A stretch of 36,660 nt of DNA from positions 1 through 36,660 of the forward strand of contig SIAF01000007.1 in NCBI GenBank assembly GCA_009691905.1. Reading direction: 5' to 3'. The position numbers and the translations under genes were made by a program. Under the pieces are notes generated by a model. That model did no database searches, was not told where the DNA came from, and saw only the letters and a program-made list of their open reading frames with translations. This stretch comes from Planctomycetaceae bacterium. Lineage in GTDB: Bacteria; Planctomycetota; Planctomycetia; Planctomycetales; Planctomycetaceae. Position 1 is the stretch's first letter; every line of letters begins with the position of its first letter. Positions 17,240-27,200 of the stretch are shown here, one piece after another.

Positions 17240-18140
17240 GAAAACTCCGACAAGATCGCGTAAACGCGCGCGATTTCTTCTCGACACGAGTGCCGTCTAC
17301 TACCAGTTGCTTGGCCACCGGGTACAAGTCGATTCAGTGGCTGATGCGGTTGGGGATGGGTGGACGGAAGTTCCCGGATTCGTGCGGATGGAGTTCCTCC
17401 GCGGGATCATCGTCAATCTGCTTCAATTGTACTTCCTCATCAAAGAGGAGGTCACCTCCGGTGGCACGGTCCGGGATGCACTGAAGGAGTGGGCACAGGT
17501 CGTCCATCAGGATCGGAAGCTCAAAGCATACATGCAAACGGAAGAAAACTGGTTGCTGGGCCACGAGGACTGGAACGACCCCGATCGGTCGCTGCCTCGC
17601 CTCGGAAATGCGATCGTTCGCCTCGTCGCGGCGTTTGATGCGCAATACACCAGCCATTCAAAGGACGAATTGAGCTGTGAATTGGGCAAGATCAGATTCC
17701 CCGATCGGCCCTATGGCGAAAATCTGCTGCTCGATTTCTTAGATCATTTCCGGTCGATCAAGTCAGGCGTCCCCGCGTGCAATCTTTGTAGGTTTCGAGC
17801 GCGGAACGAGCAGACGCTTCTTATCCGTGCCATTGACCTCCACAGTGAGGAGCAGCGACGCCGACACGCGAACAACAAGGGATACGTTCGCCAGGCCGAA
17901 CGACTTGAAGCGGAATTGGCCCGTAACCGCCGTCAACCAGCATGCTCGATTTGCGAAAAAGTGGGTGATACGATCATCGCCCTGCTTGCCCCGGAAGTTG
18001 CAACGATCCTGACGTCCGATCGCTCATTTGATGCGTTCGGTCAGATCCTAAGGATCAACGTGAGAGTGCTCCCTTCGCTTGCGCAGCTCAAGGCCCATCT
18101 ACAGCAGCAATCTGGCGATGTTGACACCGGCCGAATGTAG
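17229..18140 (+). CDS. PIN-like nuclease with two inserted CxxC pairs
   Basis: A 303-residue protein that reads as a PIN-domain ribonuclease with a large insertion. The N-terminus has RFLLDTSAVYY (Asp19, first PIN acid) and FVRMEFLRG (Glu55, second). Near the C-terminus are KVGDTIIALLAPE (Asp247) and ILTSDRSFDAF (Asp264), the usual third and fourth acidic sites. Between lie about 190 mostly helical residues with CNLC (184-187) and CSIC (239-242), able to form one zinc site just before the final catalytic strands. VapC toxins are only about 130 residues long, so this is not a standard VapC. All four acidic positions are kept, so activity is predicted. It overlaps gene two by 11 bases. Confidence 0.75.
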   Translation: MTSEKTPTRSRKRARFLLDTSAVYYQLLGHRVQVDSVADAVGDGWTEVPGFVRMEFLRGIIVNLLQLYFLIKEEVTSGGTVRDALKEWAQVVHQDRKLKAYMQTEENWLLGHEDWNDPDRSLPRLGNAIVRLVAAFDAQYTSHSKDELSCELGKIRFPDRPYGENLLLDFLDHFRSIKSGVPACNLCRFRARNEQTLLIRAIDLHSEEQRRRHANNKGYVRQAERLEAELARNRRQPACSICEKVGDTIIALLAPEVATILTSDRSFDAFGQILRINVRVLPSLAQLKAHLQQQSGDVDTGRM

Positions 18141-18358
18141 GCTTCGAGATTCGTAGCTCCGCGAGCGGCCTGTGTAGGTGAGACGGGTCGTTCGGCAATG
18201 CGCATCGGTCACATCGACCGATGCATCGAAGCTGCTCAGGTGGGCGATATCACAGCCGTTCGGTAGAACAGCCATCGACGACTCTGGCCGTCAGCATCTT
18301 ATCGCGGTATCCTCAATGGGTCCGGCATTGGATGTCTCCGTCCCCCCGTGAGTCGCGC

Positions 18359-21300
18359 ATGATCGCTCCCTCGTCCCGTCCCGCCCGACTCTGGCTGGTC
18401 TTTCTATTGCTGATGATTATCGGTTTGGCCCGGGCACGCGCGGCGGTCGCCGACGAACTTCCGTCTTCCGCGAAAGGCAAATCACGCGTCGAATTCAACC
18501 GCGATATCCGGCCGCTGCTTTCGGACAACTGCTTTCAGTGCCATGGGCCTGATGCCGCGAAACGCCAGGCCGAACTGCGTCTCGACACCGAGGCGGGGGC
18601 CACAGCCGATCTCGGGGGCCGCTCGGCCCTCGTGGCGGCCAGCCTCGAACAGAGTGAGCTGTACCAGCGGTTGATTGCAGCCGACCCCGCCGAGACGATG
18701 CCCCCCCCGGCTTCGGGCAAATCGCTGACCCCCCCGCAAATCGAGCTGATTCGCCGATGGATCGAACAGGGGGCCGCGTGGCAACAGCACTGGTCGCTCA
18801 TCCCGCCGGTTCGGCTGCCGACGCCGATCGTCAACGGCTCGGAATGGGTCCGCAATCCGATCGATGCATTCGTCCTGGCCCGGTTGGAACGAGAAGGATT
18901 ATCGCCCTCTCCCGAAACCGATCGAACGACGCTGCTGCGACGGGTTTCGCTCGACCTCACCGGACTGCCCCCCACCCCCGACGAAGTCGATGCGTTTCTG
19001 GCCGACAACTCGCCGGCGGCCTATGAGAATGTCGTCAATCGTTTGCTCGACTCGCCCCGGTTCGGCGAGCGGATGGCCGTTCGCTGGCTCGACGGAGCGC
19101 GCTATGCCGACACCAGCGGATACCAGAGCGATGGCGAGCGGTACATGTGGCGCTGGCGCGACTGGGTGATCGAAGCCTACAATGCCAATCTGCCGTTCGA
19201 TCAATTTACGATCGAACAACTTGCCGGCGACCTGCTGCCGGGAGCGACTCTCGAACAGCAGATCGCCAGCGGCTTCAATCGTAACCATCGGCAGAACGCG
19301 GAAGGGGGCATCATTCCCGAAGAGTATGCCGTCGAGTACGTCGTCGATCGCGTTGAAACGACATTTACGGTCTGGATGGGCCTGACGATGGGCTGCGGCC
19401 GCTGCCACGACCATAAGTTCGACCCGCTGACGCAGCGCGAGTTTTATCAGTCGTTCGCCTACTTCAACAACGTGCCTGAATTCGGTCGCGCCAGCAAATA
19501 CGGGAACTCGCCGCCGATGATCAAGGCCCCGACACCATTTCAATTGCAGCAGCTCGCGGCGCTCGACGCCCGCGTGGCCCAGGCCCTGGCCGACTTCGAT
19601 CGGCAAGCGCCGGCGATCGCCGCCGGCCAGGCCGCATGGGAGCGGTCGCTCGACCCGCTCCAAATCGCCGACCCGACGACGACGCGCGGCGAGGTGTATC
19701 GCGCCTCCCTCAATCGAGTCGATTCTTCGGCCACACAGGCACTGCCCGAGCAGTTCGACGAGGGTGAGCCTGCCTATGCACCCGGCCGAATCGGGGAGGC
19801 GGCCGAGTTTGACGGAACCCGGTTTGTGAACGCGGGGGACGTGGCGGCGTTCGGCTTTCTCGACAAATTCAGCCTGTCGGGGTGGATTTTCCCCCGTGGG
19901 CCAGCGGGCGGGGCGATTGTCTCCCGCATGACCGATGCCGAACACGCCGACGGGTACTCTCTCGTTCTCGAGAACGGCCGCCTGCAACTCAATCTCGTCA
20001 AACGCTGGCTGGACGATGCGCTGCGCGTCGAAACCGAGCACCCCCTGGAACCCGACTTGTGGCATCATGTTCTGGTCACCTATGACGGTTCGCGCCAGGC
20101 CGCGGGCGTCAACTTCTACATCGACGGCAGCCCGGCGGCGATCAAGGTGAATCTGGACCAGCTCAATCAGACCTTCGCGACAAAGGAACCGCTGCGGATC
20201 GGCGCCGGGAACGGGCCAAACGGACGGTTTCATGGACTGATCGACGATGTGCGAGTCTACAAGACCGTCGTGACGGCCCAGGAAGCGGCGGTCGTTTCCA
20301 CAGCCGATACGGTGGCCGAAATCGCGGCCCTGCCCGAGAACCGCCGCACTCCGAATCAGGCAACGAAGCTCCGCGTGCTGTATCTTGAAAAGTATGCGCC
20401 GGCCGCTCTGCGTGAGGCGCGCGACCGCTTATTTTCACTCCGGCAGGCGTCCTCGGAGTTTGCCGAAAGTCTCCCCACGACGATGGTCATGCAGGAGTTG
20501 CCGACCCCCCGTGAAACGCACATTCTGCTTCGCGGCGAATACGACAAACCCGGTGACAAAGTGACGCGCGGCACCCCCGGATGCCTCCCCGCGTTCCCTC
20601 CCCGAGGGCCGCTCAACCGCCTGGGCTTTGCCCGATGGCTGGTTGAGCCGAATCATCCGCTCACGGCGCGCGTCGCCGTCAATCGCCTGTGGCAAATGCT
20701 GTTTGGCACCGGAATCGTCAAGACGGTCGACGACTTCGGAGCACAAGGTGAATGGCCCAGCCACGCTGAACTGCTCGACTGGCTGGCGTGCGAATTCATG
20801 CAACCGGGCGACAATCTCGGCACTGCACCCGCCTGGGACACGAAGCGTCTGCTGCGCCTTTTGGTCACGTCGTCGACCTATCGGCAGTCGTCGCGCGTGA
20901 CGAGCGAGCTATGGCACCGCGACCCCGACAACCGGCTGCTGGCCCGCGGCCCCCGCTTGCGGCTGCCGGCCGAAATGGTCCGCGACCAGGCGTTGTTCGC
21001 CTCCGGCCTGCTCGTCGAAAAACGGGGCGGTCCGTCGGTCAAACCGTATCAGCCCGACGGCCTGTGGAAAGAACTGGCCGATGTCGAGTACGTTCAGGAT
21101 CACGGCGATAATTTGTATCGCCGGGGGATGTACACCTTCTGGAAGCGAACGATTCCCCCACCCACGATGATGACGTTCGACAGCGCCGGCCGTGAAACGT
21201 GCATCGTTCGCGAAACGCGAACCAACACGCCGTTGCAGGCCCTGACGCTGATGAACGACGTCACGTTTGTCGAAGCCTCGCGGGCGCTGGCGCAGCGTGT

Positions 21301-21574
21301 GCTGCGTGCCGCCGGCCCGACCCCCGCCGAGCGGCTGACGCTGGCCTTTCGACTGGCCGTCTCGCGCACACCGACGCCGGCCGAGCTGCAGGTGCTGGTC
21401 GCCGGCTGGCAGGCACAACGGGATCGCTTTGCCGCCGACCCGCAGGCGGCCGACGAGTTGCTCAGCCAGGGAGAATTGCCTCGCGACAACCAATTCGACC
21501 CTGCCGAAGCGGCCGCCTATACGACGCTGGCGGGCGTGATTCTGAATCTGGATGAGACGATTACGAAGGAATGA
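18359..21574 (+). CDS. DUF1549/DUF1553 cytochrome protein with LamG-like domain
   Basis: A 1071-residue exported planctomycetal protein. The signal anchor is [20 protein letters not shown] PSCyt1 c-type haem site follows (NCFQCHGPD, Cys58/Cys61/His62), then DUF1549 (PSCyt2), which ends near a second Cxx[13 protein letters not shown] (Cys346). A concanavalin-like LamG domain follows at about 480-640 ([35 protein letters not shown]). DUF1553 (PSD1) covers about 750-1030 ([32 protein letters not shown]). Function is unknown; LamG suggests carbohydrate or surface binding. The track start is 46 codons too early, and the ATG at 18359 gives a proper signal sequence. Its stop overlaps a DUF1501 ATG. 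Confidence 0.92.
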   Translation: MIAPSSRPARLWLVFLLLMIIGLARARAAVADELPSSAKGKSRVEFNRDIRPLLSDNCFQCHGPDAAKRQAELRLDTEAGATADLGGRSALVAASLEQSELYQRLIAADPAETMPPPASGKSLTPPQIELIRRWIEQGAAWQQHWSLIPPVRLPTPIVNGSEWVRNPIDAFVLARLEREGLSPSPETDRTTLLRRVSLDLTGLPPTPDEVDAFLADNSPAAYENVVNRLLDSPRFGERMAVRWLDGARYADTSGYQSDGERYMWRWRDWVIEAYNANLPFDQFTIEQLAGDLLPGATLEQQIASGFNRNHRQNAEGGIIPEEYAVEYVVDRVETTFTVWMGLTMGCGRCHDHKFDPLTQREFYQSFAYFNNVPEFGRASKYGNSPPMIKAPTPFQLQQLAALDARVAQALADFDRQAPAIAAGQAAWERSLDPLQIADPTTTRGEVYRASLNRVDSSATQALPEQFDEGEPAYAPGRIGEAAEFDGTRFVNAGDVAAFGFLDKFSLSGWIFPRGPAGGAIVSRMTDAEHADGYSLVLENGRLQLNLVKRWLDDALRVETEHPLEPDLWHHVLVTYDGSRQAAGVNFYIDGSPAAIKVNLDQLNQTFATKEPLRIGAGNGPNGRFHGLIDDVRVYKTVVTAQEAAVVSTADTVAEIAALPENRRTPNQATKLRVLYLEKYAPAALREARDRLFSLRQASSEFAESLPTTMVMQELPTPRETHILLRGEYDKPGDKVTRGTPGCLPAFPPRGPLNRLGFARWLVEPNHPLTARVAVNRLWQMLFGTGIVKTVDDFGAQGEWPSHAELLDWLACEFMQPGDNLGTAPAWDTKRLLRLLVTSSTYRQSSRVTSELWHRDPDNRLLARGPRLRLPAEMVRDQALFASGLLVEKRGGPSVKPYQPDGLWKELADVEYVQDHGDNLYRRGMYTFWKRTIPPPTMMTFDSAGRETCIVRETRTNTPLQALTLMNDVTFVEASRALAQRVLRAAGPTPAERLTLAFRLAVSRTPTPAELQVLVAGWQAQRDRFAADPQAADELLSQGELPRDNQFDPAEAAAYTTLAGVILNLDETITKE
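21565..21570 (+). promoter_or_regulatory. Ribosome-binding site that selects the DUF1501 start
   Basis: GAAGGA lies directly against the ATG at 21571, with no spacing, but six bases before the ATG at 21577. The second ATG is therefore the likelier start. The site is inside the end of the DUF1549/1553 gene, consistent with translational coupling. Confidence 0.6.
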
Positions 21575-21576
21575 AA

Positions 21577-23088
21577 ATGCATCCACTGACCGAACGCCAA
21601 CTGATCCTCAGTCGCCGTGCGCTGCTGGGCCGAGCCGGGCTTGGCCTGGGGTCGCTGGCGCTCGCCTCGCTGCTCGACGGGCGCGTGCTGCCCGACGACA
21701 GCCCGCCTCCTGCGGCGCCGATCGGCGCCGCACGCGCCGGCGCAGGCAACGGTCAGCAAGACCCGGACGGAGGCCTTCCCGGCTTCCCCTCGTTTACCGC
21801 AAAAGCCAAGCGCGTGATTTACCTGTTTCAATCGGGCGCGCCGAGCCAGATGGACCTGTTCGACTGGAAGCCGCGGCTGGCCGATCTGCGCGGAACCGAG
21901 TTGCCCGATTCGATCCGTCGCGGGCAACGACTGACGGGTATGACCTCGACGCAGACCTCCTTTCCGGTCGCCCCGAGCAAATACAAATTCGAACAGCACG
22001 GCCAAAGCGGCGCGTGGATCAGTGAGCTGTTGCCGCACACGGCCAAAATCGCCGACCGGCTGTGTTTCATCAAGTCGATGCATACCGAAGCGATCAATCA
22101 CGACCCGGCGGTGACGTTTTTTCAAACGGGAGCGCAGCTTGCCGGCCGCCCCAGTATCGGCGCATGGCTCTCGTACGGACTGGGCAGCGAAAACCGCGAC
22201 CTTCCGGCGTTTGTCGCCATGATCTCGCAGGGGAGCGGCAATCCCCTCGATCAACCGCTCTACGACCGCTTGTGGGGCAGCGGGTTTTTGCCGTCGCGCT
22301 ATCAGGGGGTCAAGTTCCGCTCGGTCGGCGACCCGGTGCTGCATCTCTCGAACCCGCCCGGTCTCGACAGCACGGCCCGTCGGCGGTTTCTCGACGACCT
22401 CGCACAGCTCAACCGCCTGAAACTCGACGAAGCCGGCGACCCCGAAATCGCCACCCGAATGGCGCAATACGAAATGGCCTACCGGATGCAATCCTCGGTG
22501 CCCGAACTGACCGACGTGTCGAGCGAGCCCGAGCACATTTTCGAGATGTACGGCCCCGACTCGAAAAAGCCGGGGACGTTTGCCGCGAATTGTCTGTTGG
22601 CTCGGCGGCTTGCCGAGCGCGGCGTACGGTTTGTCCAGCTCTTCCACCGCGGCTGGGACCAGCACGCCAAGCTCCCGACGCAAATCGTCGGCCAGTGCCG
22701 CGATACCGATCAACCTTCGGCGGCGCTGATTCAGGATCTGGCCCAGCGCGGCCTGCTGGAGGACACGCTCGTCGTCTGGGGGGGCGAGTTCGGACGGACC
22801 GTCTACTGCCAGGGGCAACTCACCGCGACCGACTACGGACGCGATCATCACCCACGTTGCTTCACGCTGTGGCTGGCCGGCGGCGGGATCAAGCCCGGCG
22901 TCAGCTACGGCAGCACCGACGACTACTGTTACAACATCGCCGAAAACCCGGTACATGTTCACGATTTACATGCCACACTGCTGCATTGCCTGGGAATCGA
23001 CCACACGAAACTGACCTACAAGTTTCAGGGACGCTATCACCGGCTGACCGACGTGCATGGGAAGCTGATCAAAGAGATTCTCAGTTGA
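21577..23088 (+). CDS. DUF1501 family exported protein (3), coupled to DUF1549/1553
   Basis: A 503-residue DUF1501 protein, the longest of the five. The twin-arginine leader is [23 protein letters not shown]. Family motifs include [72 protein letters not shown] and [11 protein letters not shown]. The histidine and aspartate clusters are consistent with the metal-binding phosphatase/sulfatase-like fold, although activity is unproven. It is the second gene of a two-gene unit with the DUF1549/1553 protein, the commonest arrangement for these families, which implies that the two work together in the envelope. No third gene follows; what follows is a broken glyoxalase fragment. Confidence 0.92.
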   Translation: MHPLTERQLILSRRALLGRAGLGLGSLALASLLDGRVLPDDSPPPAAPIGAARAGAGNGQQDPDGGLPGFPSFTAKAKRVIYLFQSGAPSQMDLFDWKPRLADLRGTELPDSIRRGQRLTGMTSTQTSFPVAPSKYKFEQHGQSGAWISELLPHTAKIADRLCFIKSMHTEAINHDPAVTFFQTGAQLAGRPSIGAWLSYGLGSENRDLPAFVAMISQGSGNPLDQPLYDRLWGSGFLPSRYQGVKFRSVGDPVLHLSNPPGLDSTARRRFLDDLAQLNRLKLDEAGDPEIATRMAQYEMAYRMQSSVPELTDVSSEPEHIFEMYGPDSKKPGTFAANCLLARRLAERGVRFVQLFHRGWDQHAKLPTQIVGQCRDTDQPSAALIQDLAQRGLLEDTLVVWGGEFGRTVYCQGQLTATDYGRDHHPRCFTLWLAGGGIKPGVSYGSTDDYCYNIAENPVHVHDLHATLLHCLGIDHTKLTYKFQGRYHRLTDVHGKLIKEILS

Positions 23089-23129
23089 ATCAAGACTTGG
23101 TGGGCGCGAAGAGGCAAGCGACGGATACT

Positions 23130-23294
23130 CGTGACGCAAGCGAACTCGACGCGTGGACGCAGCGGCTGGGCGAACTGGGCATCGCCATCGAAGAGCGCAA
23201 AGTGTGGGACCGCGGCGGAATCAGCCTCTACTTTCGCGATCCCGATCAGCACCTGCTAGAACTGGCCACCCCCGGCGTCTGGTCGATTTATTAG
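23130..23294 (+). pseudogene. C-terminal fragment of a glyoxalase/VOC family protein
   Basis: Just after the DUF1501 stop, an open frame encodes about 50 residues ending at a stop codon at 23292-23294. The segment LGIAIEERKVWDRGGISLYFRDPDQHLLELATPGVW matches the last third of small vicinal-oxygen-chelate proteins: a paired strand, then YFRDPDxHxLEL with the metal-ligand glutamate. The N-terminal two thirds are missing. The only upstream in-frame start is a TTG overlapping the DUF1501 stop. It is best read as a remnant left by deletion or by insertion of the DUF pair upstream. Confidence 0.65.
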
Positions 23295-24217
23295 CTGAGC
23301 GCTCGTGAGTCGCTTAGGGTCTCGACGTTTTTCCGAGACAGTGCCGAACCTCAAATGCGGGGTTGCCCTGCACCATGCCAATTCCACTTCAGCATATGCC
23401 CGAGCCACGTTCACTTCAATGGAATCTGAATTCGGGTGACACGACATTTTCCACCGAGTATTTCCAGCTTGTGACCCGTTCGACCTCTCAGAAGGCGCGA
23501 ATTCCCATTATGCACTTCTGAGCGAATTTGGCCAGGATTTGGCGAAAATCGCCTCAGAAGGCGCATATTGCTGCGCGACACCCCCCCCGCCGGGTTTTTG
23601 CCATTTGGCATAACATTTTCTGTCACCTCGGCAGGCCCCGGAACCACTTTCGCTTGCCAACACCTCCATTTTGATATGGCTTGATGCGCAGGTGCTTTCT
23701 GGCCCCCTTCACGGTCTGCTCCTTGAACCCGGCCTCTCATTGCAAGCTCCCACATCTCGGCTGCCGGTCGCGGGCCTTCGCATTGGGACCAGCATCTTTA
23801 GGGCAGACCGTCGACGGCGCGTCTGTGAAGGCCCACGAGACATTCGCCACCGCCTGGCAACCGGGGGCACAAGGTCGCGGCGGCTCGGCACGACATCCAT
23901 CAGGCGTCTGGTTCATATTAGGATTCATATGAACACTATTATACCATACGGTGCCGTAGGGGCGAAAGAGCGATTGGCAGAAATCATGTTCACCGCAAAG
24001 ACGCAAAGCGGCCGTTGGCCGCTGCCAAAGAAGGGAACCACGAATCTCACGAATTAAACGAATAAGGCGTTTTGTCCCTATTCGAAATTCGTGATATTCG
24101 ACCTATTCGTGGTTAGCGTTTTCTTCGGTCACAGGCTGGGAGCCAAGCGACATGAGTTCGCCATCTTGAAATTCTTCTCACGATGAAAAGATTCTGGGTG
24201 TTTGCTGCGCGAAGGGC
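23295..24217. other. Long intergenic region with no recognised gene
   Basis: About 920 bases separate the glyoxalase remnant from the converging WD40 gene. The called ORFs (up to 128 residues) show no family features and overlap in opposite strands. AGAAGGCG occurs at two places about 70 bases apart (near 23493 and 23555), suggesting a short duplicated unit. The last 230 bases hold CACCGCAAAGACGCAAAG and repeat copy C. Nothing else is recognisable. Confidence 0.55.
23990..24117. repeat. ACCACGAAT dispersed inverted repeat, copy C
   Basis: CACCGCAAAGACGCAAAG leads into the hairpin AGCGGCC-GTT-GGCCGCT (24007-24023), then GCCAAAGAAG and AACCACGAATCTCACGAATT. After a short centre comes the inverted arm ending TATTCGTGGTTAGC. 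The hairpin, the CCAAAGAAG link and the ACCACGAAT arm appear in the same order on the minus strand of copy A. Confidence 0.75.
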
Positions 24218-27200
24218 TTACTTTCCCGCCCCTGCCACGATAGTGGTCCCTTTGACCTCCAGGCGTATCCCCGGCGCCGCGTGGCGTTCGTTCTTGGCTT
24301 CGACTTTGGCCGCGGCGTAAAACATCAATGGCCCCGGTTCGGCCCAGGGATCGCAGGCGACGACGAACGATCGGCTGGTTTCGTCTTCGTTGATCAGGAC
24401 GCCGTTGAGACCGACATCGAGGACGCGAAGGCCGTGGGGCAGGTTCAAGACCTCAACCGGGACGCGTCCTTTGAATCCGTTCCTGCGCTCGATCGTGGCT
24501 GTGAAGCGCAGTTCCTGCCCTGGTGCAATCTCAGCAAAGGGGGGCTCGATGGTCGTTTTCAGGTCGGGGGGTGACGTGATCGTCACATGGTGTGAGCCGA
24601 AACCGGGGGAGGAGGCATGCTCGAGCGGTTTGCCGTCGATTACGGCGCTTGCGATGGCGCGCATCGTCAGGTCGGTTCGCGGTTCGGGGGTCGAATCTGC
24701 GGCAGGCGACCCCCCCTGGCCCCCCCTTGCTAAGGGGGGGAGCGATGTGAGTTGATCGTCGGCGGTTAGTGTCAGGATGGCTGTATGCAGATCGGGGCCG
24801 ATGCGCGTGGTGGTGGCCGTGATTCCGTCGGGCAGGCCGTCGATGCGAATATCAACATTGCCGTTGAATCCGTCGAGCCGGTCGACCGTGACCGTAATCG
24901 GCAACGAGCCGCCGCGGGGAATGTTCGGGTTTTCGGGATCGAGCGAGATGCGGAAGTCTTCCTGTCGCGGGCGGATGACCAGGCGATACACAAAATCGTT
25001 CGCCGACAGGTCGCGGACATCGCGAACTCGGGCGACGTACCTGCCGTCGGACGGCACGTCGAACAGCACCTGCGAATCGCTCCCTAGCCCGGGTGCGTCG
25101 TCGTTTCGCCAATCGAGGGTGACCACCGGCATGCCGTTGGGGGGAAATTGCACTCCCGGCGGGTGGATTTCGACTTTGAACGCAGCCGTGTTGATGGCAT
25201 GCGCCTGCGGGGTGGTGCCGAAATAGCCTGTCCGAGGCCCCAGGCGGTCGAAAAACTTCACGTCTTCATCGGGACCCAGCGGCATCACCTGCACCTTAAG
25301 CACTTCGGCGCCGACCATCACGAAGTCGTTGGTCAGCAAGTCGTCCCAGGCCTGCAGGCGAATTCCCTTCGTCCGCGATTCGTGATCGCGAAGGACGATG
25401 TACGTCTCGGCAACAGCCCGCAGCGTGTGTCGCGGAACCGGTTGACCGTTCGCATCGAGAATGTCGATGACCGTGTCGATGGGCGAGCCGAGGCGGCGGG
25501 CAAACGTCTCGATCGTCAGGCGGTCGCCGCGTTTGGCTTCGAACGCGAAGTGGTCGGCGTCGGGGGTTGAGGTGCCGGATGCAATGACAACTGTCGGCGG
25601 CGCGCCCCCTGCAGATTGCGCCAGCACACCCTTCCCTTCGTTCGACTGCGACAAGGCAGCGATTGCCGCGATTCGTCCTGAGACCGCGCCGGGTACGGGC
25701 AACACCTGAGCCTGGTTCGGCCCGTCGTTGGGCTCCACTTCGGCGAACTCGGCAAACGGGCTGGCCTCGTATCTTACGGAATTGATGGCTTTCGTGGTGA
25801 ACGTATTGGGGGCGATGAACCTCGACGCGACGCCGGGAATCGCGGTCAGCCGCGTGAGCGGAGCCAGGTTGAATCCATCCAGTTCGATGGCGGCGACTTC
25901 ACCGGCAACCGGCTGTCCCTGATCGGCAGCGCGCATGCCTAATGGGAATCCCCCTGTAACATAGGGAAACGTGCCGGCATGCACATAGTAAAAATGGTTC
26001 CCGCCGCCGGTATTGTCTCGATCTTCGATTTCCAGATAGCATTTCCCCGCAGTCTCGAACCGCCGACCCAGCACGACTTCACTGCGGGCCGTCTGGCGGA
26101 CGGCGGCTTGGATCACTTTCCCATCGACATCCCGCAGCGTGAGCCTGGCCTGCAGCGACGACCCGAGGTTTGGCCCGATCAGCAGAAACACCAGCTCTTG
26201 TCCCGCCTGGGTTTCGAACGACCACAGGTCGCGGTCGCCGCGGCGGTCAATGCTGCCGACCAGCGTTGCAGGCAATGAGACGGCGGTCGCCTTCTCAAAG
26301 ACGTTGTTGTCTTCCTTCTCGCCGACCTCAGGGAAAGGCCCGACGTAGAACGATTTCGACCCGGCAGTACCCAGCGGTGTGTGCAACCGCAGCGCCACGG
26401 TGCCGGGTGGCAGATCGGCGGGGATGTCGATCTCGCAAAAGGCGGCATTCGCGTTCTTCTCGTCGGCCGGCAGAAGGTTTGCCTTCAAGTTGCCGTGGGA
26501 AATGAAAATTTGATCGGCGGCGGAGACATTTTGCCCCCCCAGCGTCAGCTTGACCTTGCTGCCGCGAACGACCGTCCGCGGGCTGATCGCGTCCAATCGC
26601 GGCGTCGGGGGATTGGGCAGGGGCGCTTCGACTTTCGGCGGGTCGGCGCCGCCGGCTGGCTGCGCGTCCTGCCGGTTAAGAAGTGCTGCAACCAAAGGCG
26701 CCGGCGTGCCGCCTGATGCGTGAACGGCAGCCGCTGCGTCCTGAGCTGCGGGCGCCGACAGGCCATCGCGGAGTTTCGCCGGCGAGCGGGCGTCGAACAC
26801 AGGCAGTTCGCCGTTGTAAAGCCCTGCCGCGAGTTGCTCGCCCGAAGGAGAGACAGCCAGAGCCAGCGGCCAATCGGCCAGGCCCTCGTAAACGTGGCGT
26901 TCGCGAAGCTGGCCGACGTCCCAGGCTTTGATGCGGCGATCTTCACTCGACGAAAACAGCGTCTGGCCATCGGGACTGTAAACCAGCGCCAGAATCGGCG
27001 CATCGTGGGCGAAGGCGCTGCGCTTCAACCTGGCGATGGTCCCGTTCCATCCATACACCCGAATCATCTTGTCGACGCCCCCCACGGCGATTTCATGCCC
27101 CTGCGGATGGAAGGCGACGGCGCTTTGCGGCTTGGTAGGCTCGGTGAGCGTGAGAATCCGCTGACCGTCGGCGACGTTCCAGAGTTTGACCGTCTGATCG

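Noticed and set aside
18899-20233. 444-residue minus-strand ORF
   Set aside because: Shadow of the DUF1549/1553 gene, which has clear haem and domain motifs.
21517-22962. 481-residue minus-strand ORF
   Set aside because: Shadow of DUF1501 gene (3); low-complexity arginine- and valine-rich sequence.
23411-24057. ORFs of 114 and 128 residues before the WD40 gene
   Set aside because: Opposite-strand overlapping frames across repeat sequence, without any recognisable motif.
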